From assembly GCA_002371985.1 (NCBI GenBank), contig DFHZ01000046.1, positions 1 through 10,177 on the forward strand: 10,177 bases of DNA, read 5' to 3'. Every line of letters starts with the position of its first letter. Positions within the stretch are counted from its first letter, which is position 1. Both the position numbers and the translations under genes were made by a program. This document shows positions 5,462-10,177 of this stretch, piece after piece. Origin of the DNA: Ruminococcaceae bacterium UBA3710. Its GTDB lineage: Bacteria; Bacillota; Clostridia; Oscillospirales; Acutalibacteraceae. The notes beneath the pieces are model-generated. The model had not been told where the DNA came from, ran no database searches, and saw only the letters and a program-made list of their open reading frames with translations.

Positions 5462-6200
5462 TCAATGCCTCACTCAACTTTTGCGGTATTCCCCTCGGAC
5501 CTCTGACTGCAAAAATATCATACTCACTTTTCAAAACATCAAAGGTAAATTTATCCGCAGGGTATTTTCTTTCAAGTTTTATTGTTGTTAATGCTTCGAT
5601 ATTTACATTTTTACTTTTAAAATTGCAAGGTATATCCGTTTCAAGTATCGTACATTTATACAGGATAGCCGAAACAGGAGCACCTACATACATATAAAGA
5701 GTATCGCCGACTTTAAAACTTTTACCTTGTTTCCAAGTCAAAGTATTGGTTTCTTCAAATGCAGAAATTATGTCAAAGTATTTCGGATTTGAGGGTATCA
5801 GCCATTCCTTTGGCTCACGGTATTTATCATGCTCTTTTTTTGAGGCGGTAGCTATAAAACTCATATCAATAAGTCTGTATATCTCATCAACATCCACCGT
5901 ACCATCAAGCAATACTGACACCCAATTTCCTTTTGCGATATGGTAGCCTTTGAAATGACCGTCCTGCTGCACAAGAATATCCCGTGTAAATGAGTCCGAA
6001 GCTTTTATGTTAAGCACATCAACATATTCCTCCCCGATAAGCCCAAGTTTTGAGCGCGGGATGTCCATAACAAGCCCGTACCATTTTTCATTATCGGTAT
6101 GACGAAAAACGGAATAAGAGGGGTATTTAAACCACGGGTGTTCTATGTCGCTTCCGTATTTTTGTTTTATGTAGCCGTAAATTTTTTCTTTTGTATTCAT
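5451..6200 (-). CDS. MmcQ/YjbR-family protein with C-terminal PUA/EVE-like domain
   Basis: Residues 1 to about 118 match the YjbR/MmcQ fold (HPWFKYPSYSVFRH, KWYGLVMDIPRS, GYHIAKGNWVSVLLDG), a CyaY-like domain often annotated as DNA-binding but without an established reaction. Residues about 132-240 start EWLIPSNPKYFDI and contain WKQGKSFKVGDTLYMYVG-AP-SAILYKC, the pattern of an EVE/PUA-like domain; EVE domains bind modified bases in nucleic acids. The 249-residue length fits the two-domain form. The start has AGGA upstream. It overlaps sfsA at its 3' end and follows the GNAT gene by 23 bases, so all three are probably one transcript. The EVE assignment is moderate, the YjbR one stronger. Confidence 0.85.
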   Translation of the reverse strand: MNTKEKIYGYIKQKYGSDIEHPWFKYPSYSVFRHTDNEKWYGLVMDIPRSKLGLIGEEYVDVLNIKASDSFTRDILVQQDGHFKGYHIAKGNWVSVLLDGTVDVDEIYRLIDMSFIATASKKEHDKYREPKEWLIPSNPKYFDIISAFEETNTLTWKQGKSFKVGDTLYMYVGAPVSAILYKCTILETDIPCNFKSKNVNIEALTTIKLERKYPADKFTFDVLKSEYDIFAVRGPRGIPQKLSEALNEV

Positions 6201-6223
6201 TTGGTATTATCCTGCCAAGTAAA

Positions 6224-6688
6224 TTATAGTTGCTTTTTAAAATAAACTACATCGTCCATCGGGTTATTATAATATGGCTCGGTTTCCGTAAATCCAACTT
6301 TTTTATAAAGCCGTATTGCACTTTGCAATGGCTTGATAGTATCAAGCACCATTTCCGAATAACCGTCTTGACGGGCAAGCTCGATTATTTTATCAACAAG
6401 AAGTCGCCCCGCATTATTTTTTCGACAATCGGGTTTAACATACAAGCGTTTCATTTCACACCGTTGGTCGTTGTGCTTATGATAAGCAACGCAGCCTACG
6501 ATTTCTCCGTTATCTGCCTGCGCACAAAGCAATCTTCCGTTTGGCGGCAGATACTTTTCGCGTAACTTATAAAATTCGGCAGCAACATTTTGAAACGATA
6601 AATCGCGTCCGAGTTCTGTCAAATATTCCTTTAATAATTTTTCTATTTCTTCAATGTGCATTTCGCCATCGATAATTTTCATAATCAT
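6224..6688 (-). CDS. GNAT family N-acetyltransferase
   Basis: This 154-residue protein is a single-domain GNAT enzyme that would transfer acetyl from acetyl-CoA to an unknown amine. Strand 4 is EMKRLYVKP (78-86), followed by the pyrophosphate-binding loop DCRKNNAGRLLVDK (87-100), a slightly degenerate R-x-x-G-x-A/G motif, and by the late motif LDTIKPLQSAIRLYKKVGF (115-133). The first ATG (6688) is preceded by AGGA at nine bases; Met3 is also possible. It is separated by 14 bases from the 63-residue gene upstream. The substrate cannot be read from the sequence; protein or small-molecule acetylation and drug resistance are all open. Confidence 0.9.
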   Translation of the reverse strand: MIMKIIDGEMHIEEIEKLLKEYLTELGRDLSFQNVAAEFYKLREKYLPPNGRLLCAQADNGEIVGCVAYHKHNDQRCEMKRLYVKPDCRKNNAGRLLVDKIIELARQDGYSEMVLDTIKPLQSAIRLYKKVGFTETEPYYNNPMDDVVYFKKQL

Positions 6689-6702
6689 TTTTCATTCCTG
6701 TT

Positions 6703-6894
6703 CTATTTTTTTATAGAGCCTTCCGCTTCTTCTTTAGTCGAAAAAAGTCTATGCTCCCTAACTTTTATTCCGCCGGAGCTGTCCAAAAATTTAACGGTGC
6801 AAAATCCACCGGCACATTTCATCACCTTAACCTCTCTTATAAAACGATTGCTTTCTACAATAAAAGCAGTATCGCCCTGATTGAATTTTGCCAT
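6703..6894 (-). CDS. Small SH3-like hypothetical protein (63 aa)
   Basis: The gene has an excellent AAGGAGGTG ribosome binding site. The product opens MAKFNQGDTAFIVE and continues with alternating hydrophobic strands (REVKVMKCAGGFCTVKFLD, GGIKVREHRLF), typical of a small SH3/KOW-like barrel, then a short acidic helix (STKEEAEGSIKK). Proteins of this shape are frequent as short cytoplasmic hypotheticals in Clostridia and their phages; I know of no assigned function. It lies 36 bases after the zeta-like gene and 14 before the GNAT gene on the same strand. Confidence 0.78.
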   Translation of the reverse strand: MAKFNQGDTAFIVESNRFIREVKVMKCAGGFCTVKFLDSSGGIKVREHRLFSTKEEAEGSIKK

Positions 6895-6930
6895 AGAAAC
6901 ACCTCCTTGCTCATTGAAGGAAACTAAAAC

Positions 6931-7488
6931 TTATTCAATTATTTTTTTGCACCAATCGGGAATATTCTTGTCGGTAATATCCCAAGAACGATTTTCATAA
7001 ATTGCTACGCTCTTAAACACTATCGTGTTATCATATAATTCTATTCTGTCACAATAAGGAATGACCTTTTTTAATTGCCCAAAGGAACGATTGTATCGTT
7101 TACGAATGTCCGCCTCGGGAATACCGTGTCCGCCATTCTTTACTCGCTCGTTCACTCTTTGTACCGCCAAATCTTCATTGTCAAGCCCCACATAGTACAA
7201 TTCGATAACATATCCCTGTTGCTTTGCGTTGATAATATTTTTTATTATACTTCCTCCGCAAAGAGTCGTCTCTTGATTAAAAGATTTGTTTGCAGCCATA
7301 TATTCTTTGATTTTTGCAACGGCAATTTTCCCGGCTTTAAAAACATCTTGTGGATTATCCCACCTGCCAATATCCCTTACTATTTCATCAACATTTACTC
7401 TCGGAAGATTTTGCAGTTTGGGATTTGAAAGATATAGCGTTGTTTTGCCTGCACCGTTTACACCGGCAAATATTACAAACTTCGGCAT
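6931..7488 (-). CDS. Zeta-toxin-like P-loop ATPase/kinase
   Basis: The 185-residue product begins MPKFVIFAGVNGAGKTT, a first beta strand and Walker A loop (Lys15). It then shows VNVDEI (31-36), NQETTL (71-76), and the zeta-like signature RVNERVKNGGHGIPEADIRKRY (111-132), where arginines bind phosphate. Zeta/PezT enzymes phosphorylate UDP-N-acetylglucosamine and poison cell-wall synthesis; compact zeta-like proteins such as this are common in Firmicutes islands and their substrate is mostly unknown. I choose the ATG at 7488 rather than TTG 7509: AGAGG lies seven bases before it and the start overlaps nothing. The upstream 59-residue gene ends one base before this ATG (TGATATG), implying coupling. 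The toxin role is inferred. Confidence 0.86.
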   Translation of the reverse strand: MPKFVIFAGVNGAGKTTLYLSNPKLQNLPRVNVDEIVRDIGRWDNPQDVFKAGKIAVAKIKEYMAANKSFNQETTLCGGSIIKNIINAKQQGYVIELYYVGLDNEDLAVQRVNERVKNGGHGIPEADIRKRYNRSFGQLKKVIPYCDRIELYDNTIVFKSVAIYENRSWDITDKNIPDWCKKIIE

Positions 7489-7489
7489 A

Positions 7490-7669
7490 TCAAAACCTCT
7501 TTTCGGCAATTATTTTTTTCTGCTTGACTTGTAATATATAATCCGTTACAAGTTTAATAAAATTTCTCTCGTCCTCGGTCTCTGCCTCTTTCATCAAGTC
7601 ATAAGACTCATCAAATTCTATATCGGAACACTCATTATATAACTGATGTAATATTTCAAATTTAGTCAT
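7490..7669 (-). CDS. Small acidic/helical partner of the zeta-like protein (59 aa), putative antitoxin
   Basis: The reading frame MTKFEILHQL...IIAEKRF has an AAAGGAAG site six bases before the ATG, and its stop lies one base from the start of the zeta-like gene. The product is mostly helical: an acidic middle (CSDIEFDESYDLMKEAETED) and a basic tail (QVKQKKIIAEKR). Its size, acidity, and tight coupling upstream of a zeta-like ATPase are the layout of an antitoxin-toxin operon. It does not obviously match the epsilon or PezA antitoxins; it has no HTH. The antitoxin role is therefore inferred from context only. Confidence 0.75.
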   Translation of the reverse strand: MTKFEILHQLYNECSDIEFDESYDLMKEAETEDERNFIKLVTDYILQVKQKKIIAEKRF

Positions 7670-7743
7670 AAAAATCTTCCTTTCATCTTTGAAATATGGT
7701 GGTAGGCTAACATAATTTTTTTCTCTAAATGCCTAAGGCTTTT

Positions 7744-8181
7744 TTATCTGAAGTCCCAAAATCCTGTTCCGGTTTCGGGGTCATATTTTCTTTTTATCGT
7801 TCCGCCGATAACGGGTCGAAGTTCTATCTCCGCTGTGTAAAGTACCGTTATTGATTTTATATGACCGCCCGACACTTTATGCTCGCCATCTTTTTTGTGG
7901 GTAAATAAGGCGTGGGTGTGATGAAAAAATTCTCCGTCATCATCGGTAACAACATTTCCGTTTAAAGAAATCAGCTCAAGCATTCCCGACAAATTTTCTG
8001 TTTCAAAATTTCCACGCTCCGAAATAAAAGCTTGTATCTCCGCTTCTTTACATCCACCGATACCACTAAACACGGCAGACATTATGCCTTCTTTTTTACA
8101 AATATCTATAATGCTTTTTATTATTTCTTCATTCTTATCGACCCTTATATAATAAGTATCGCCATATTTTCTGTAATCCAA
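7744..8181 (-). CDS. PPC/DUF296-domain DNA-binding protein
   Basis: This 145-residue protein is a single PPC (plants and prokaryotes conserved, DUF296) domain. It has the early SAVFSGIGGCKEAEI segment (35-49), ISLNGNVV (71-78), the histidine-rich core GEFFHHTHALF (83-93) and VSGGHI (103-108). Family members form trimers; in plants the domain accompanies AT-hooks, whereas bacterial ones are stand-alone and their biological role is not settled. The start is TTG at 8181, supported by AGAGG eight bases upstream. The gene is last before the hairpin-rich spacer and probably heads the transcript that continues into the 59-residue/zeta-like genes, although 74 bases separate them. Confidence 0.87.
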   Translation of the reverse strand: MDYRKYGDTYYIRVDKNEEIIKSIIDICKKEGIMSAVFSGIGGCKEAEIQAFISERGNFETENLSGMLELISLNGNVVTDDDGEFFHHTHALFTHKKDGEHKVSGGHIKSITVLYTAEIELRPVIGGTIKRKYDPETGTGFWDFR

Positions 8182-8400
8182 ATTTAAAACCTCTTTTTTC
8201 TTTTTTCAGCCCTAAAAGGGGCTATCTTTCTTACTTTGCAAGCATAGGCAGTGGTCGACCACTTGCGTTTTACAAGCCGAATTTTTTTTTAATTTCACCT
8301 TGTATCCCTAATGGGTCGACCATTGCCGTTTTTAAGGTTTCACCTTAAAATCTTGTTAGGGAAACCCTAAGACCCTTGTTCCTCTGCGAGAAAATTACAA
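8182..8400. other. Hairpin-rich non-coding spacer
   Basis: No gene is visible in these 219 bases, but there are several short inverted repeats: AGCCC/GGGCT (8208-8223), a perfect 14-base palindrome AGTGGTCGACCACT (8250-8263), AATGG/CCATT around a GTCGA core (8310-8324), a 9-base-arm hairpin (8330-8350) and TTAGGG/CCCTAA with AAA loop (8356-8370). The two GGTCGACC-type sites are each followed by a related TTGC-GTTTT tract, so they form a degenerate direct repeat about 60 bases apart. A regulatory region, a transfer origin remnant or a recombination scar are possible. Confidence 0.6.
8330..8350. terminator. Compact hairpin terminator after the DUF262 gene
   Basis: TTTTAAGGT and ACCTTAAAA form perfect 9-base arms around a 3-base loop. 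Read on the minus strand, the 3' arm ends in ACCTTAAAA, with the U-residues inside the stem on the other arm, so it is atypical, but the position 50 bases after the DUF262 stop suits a transcription stop. Confidence 0.35.
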
Positions 8401-10177
8401 TTACAAAAGTTTATCTCCAAATGCTTCAATTACATCATCGCTATCTCTGCCAGTAATTGTTTTTCCTGTAGCATTTTGAATAGCATCAAGTAATTTTTTC
8501 GCACGATCTATTATAAATGCATCAAAATCATCTGCTCTTGCGATTGTTGGTGTAATCCAATGTGTTTCAAGATACCCGTCCAGTTTATCAGAATTTACCT
8601 GACCTGTCATTTCTATTTTTTCTAAATATTTACTTGGAGCAACTCCACCAATTTCTCTGTTTGTGCTATATGATATTGGTGTTTTATTTACAACACTATT
8701 CCATTTTTTGCTTGGTAAATTGTTCTTTTCACAGTAAGCTTTTGGAAAAAAATGATGTATATCTACATAGTCTGATTTGTAGACCGTAAAATCCATTTCT
8801 CTTCCGCTAATAAAATCTTGACAGTGATTTTTAAGAATAAGAGCAAGTATTCCTTTATATGCGGCAGACTGTCTGGTTTGTAAACTAAGTAATCGAGTTG
8901 GATTAAAGTAAGATTCTTGCACAGTTTTTGGAATAACAGCATTATTATTTATCCAGTCTATAACTTGAACAATGTCATTTGCGTATCTTGTTTCATTTGC
9001 TGAACCATATAATTCTCCAAATACTCCACACCAATACCATTGCTTTATTTTATTTTTTATATTAGTAATGCTTATTTTGTTTCCTGCTAATAAGAAAGTA
9101 CAAATTGCCGCAAGAGGAATTAGTTGTGTCGTGTAAGGTAAATCTCTACTTGTAAAAATACGTTCTTCCTGCAAGATTTTTTCTGCTTCAATAAATCCGT
9201 TTGTAAGCTCATCCTTGTATTTTTTGTATTCAGATAATGGTAAATTTAATACATCTTTTTTCTTGCAAGATACAGAAATTCTATCATCAGTTAATTTTTT
9301 GTTATATGTTGATAATAATGTTAATGCAACCAAAAAATCAGTTGCGGTTACTATTTTAAGAATATCTGTATTGAATGAGTTTTCTTTACGCTCATCCCAA
9401 TCCTTGCGTAATTCAAAATCATCTGCACTATAGGAAGCAACTACAAGTTCAAAAACTGTAAGAGGAACACCACCGGTATTAACATTTTCAAAAACTCGGC
9501 AAACTGCTTCCTTCGGTGTTTCTTTTTCAAGAGAAATAACAGGCATTTGATAGCCAATCACTTTTTGTATTATTTCCTTCATAAAATTATTGAATAAATC
9601 CAAAGCCTCTGAATTATCTTTGTAATACGTTTGATATCCATTTTGCCAACCCATAACCTTGATTAAATCAAAAATACAATTTAGTGGGAACAATTTATTT
9701 TTATATTCATCTTCAATTGTTGTAAGGTCAAGGTCAATATGTCGACCAAAATCACTTGTTTTTAATTTTGTACTCGGAATAGAAATAATAATTTCTTCGT
9801 CATCGGCATTTGGGTCGAGTGACTTTTCAATGTTAATATAATAATATCTGAAAATAGTTTTGTTCTTATCATTCCTTGTACAAGTTTTTACTGGTTTTGG
9901 AGAATACAAAGCAGAATATAGAGAGGTAAGTCTTTGTTGTCCGTCTAAAATAAGTTCACTTGGCACAACATCCTTACCCTCTGAAGCAGAGCCTTCTATT
10001 GGTCGATATTTGAATCTTATGTTCTCATTACCGTATGTCAAAAACATTGCCGCACCAACAGGATAGTTGTGAACAATCGAAGCAATGAGGGCAACAATTC
10101 TTTCATCCTCCCACACCCAACTTCTCTGAAAGTCGGGAAGTTGAGCTTTACCCTCATCTACAGCTTTTAGTAAATCC
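8401..10177 (-). CDS. DUF262-DUF1524 (GmrSD-like) restriction-type protein, partial at its N-terminus
   Basis: The open frame continues to the right edge, so the start is outside the window; 591 residues are visible, beginning DLLKAVDEGKAQLPDFQRSW. The QLPDFQRSWVW segment and the nucleotide-binding motif LDGQQRLTSLY (about visible residues 77-87) define the DUF262 (GmrS, ParB/Srx-like) domain; VFENVNTGGVPLTVFEL (228-244) is also typical. The C-terminal part has an HNH-type DUF1524 (GmrD) nuclease signature: DIHHFFPKAY (472-481), NSVVNKTPISYSTNREIGG (493-511). Family members, such as GmrSD, cut DNA with modified cytosines using NTP hydrolysis; related proteins act with phosphorothioate systems. 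No modification gene is in view. The product is a probable phage-defence enzyme. Confidence 0.9.
   Translation of the reverse strand, partial: DLLKAVDEGKAQLPDFQRSWVWEDERIVALIASIVHNYPVGAAMFLTYGNENIRFKYRPIEGSASEGKDVVPSELILDGQQRLTSLYSALYSPKPVKTCTRNDKNKTIFRYYYINIEKSLDPNADDEEIIISIPSTKLKTSDFGRHIDLDLTTIEDEYKNKLFPLNCIFDLIKVMGWQNGYQTYYKDNSEALDLFNNFMKEIIQKVIGYQMPVISLEKETPKEAVCRVFENVNTGGVPLTVFELVVASYSADDFELRKDWDERKENSFNTDILKIVTATDFLVALTLLSTYNKKLTDDRISVSCKKKDVLNLPLSEYKKYKDELTNGFIEAEKILQEERIFTSRDLPYTTQLIPLAAICTFLLAGNKISITNIKNKIKQWYWCGVFGELYGSANETRYANDIVQVIDWINNNAVIPKTVQESYFNPTRLLSLQTRQSAAYKGILALILKNHCQDFISGREMDFTVYKSDYVDIHHFFPKAYCEKNNLPSKKWNSVVNKTPISYSTNREIGGVAPSKYLEKIEMTGQVNSDKLDGYLETHWITPTIARADDFDAFIIDRAKKLLDAIQNATGKTITGRDSDDVIEAFGDKLL

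Noticed and set aside
7528..7552. CTTGTAA/TTACAAG inverted repeat
   Set aside because: It lies within the 59-residue coding sequence, is short, and has no following T-run, so chance is a sufficient explanation.
1..10177. CRISPR array, tRNA or rRNA genes, IS element ends
   Set aside because: No regularly spaced repeat array, tRNA-like or rRNA sequence, or transposase was found on reading either strand.

Overview
The window is AT-rich DNA with strong AGGAGG-type ribosome binding sites, TTGACA/TAATAT promoters, several TTG and GTG starts, and gene families typical of gut Clostridia (Bacillota). It looks like the integrase-proximal end of a Tn916-family integrative element plus part of its cargo. 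No conjugation gene is visible, so whether the element is conjugative or only an integrated island cannot be judged here.

Left edge (1-200): bases 1-31 on the minus strand read MTKIMFVCHG after a good ribosome binding site. This is the start of a low-molecular-weight protein tyrosine phosphatase, probably a host gene, so the element end should lie between about 50 and 147. At 148-186 are three copies of a 11-12 base motif (AGTGGTAAA..), resembling Tn916 integrase arm-type sites. Then come a full Tn916-type tyrosine integrase (int) and excisionase (xis), both on the minus strand.

Control region (1418-4463): a terminator-like structure sits between xis and int. Next is about 360 bases of non-coding DNA with many hairpins, a long-range closing stem and a terminal U7 tract (a candidate structured RNA), flanked by two copies of a 44-base repeat containing a palindrome. 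Beyond it are a short HTH regulator, a branched terminator, two tandem related small proteins (53 and 56 aa), and, on the plus strand, an XRE repressor with an ImmA/IrrE metalloprotease. The small-protein operon and the repressor operon are driven by two face-to-face promoters with identical hexamers and 17-base spacers, embedded in a 10-base inverted repeat. This looks like the element's genetic switch.

Cargo (4464-10177, all minus strand): a small gene with an apparent frameshift, SfsA nuclease, an MmcQ/YjbR protein with a PUA/EVE-like C-terminal domain, a GNAT acetyltransferase, a 63-aa SH3-like small protein, a zeta-toxin-like ATPase preceded by a 59-aa gene (putative toxin-antitoxin type pair), a PPC/DUF296-domain protein, a 219-base hairpin-rich spacer, and a large DUF262-DUF1524 (GmrSD-like) protein running off the right edge. 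The cargo is rich in nucleic-acid-acting and defence-type proteins, but no single well-known system is complete. The most novel-looking items are the candidate RNA upstream of xis, the face-to-face promoter switch, the tandem small-protein pair, and the 59-aa/zeta-like pair.
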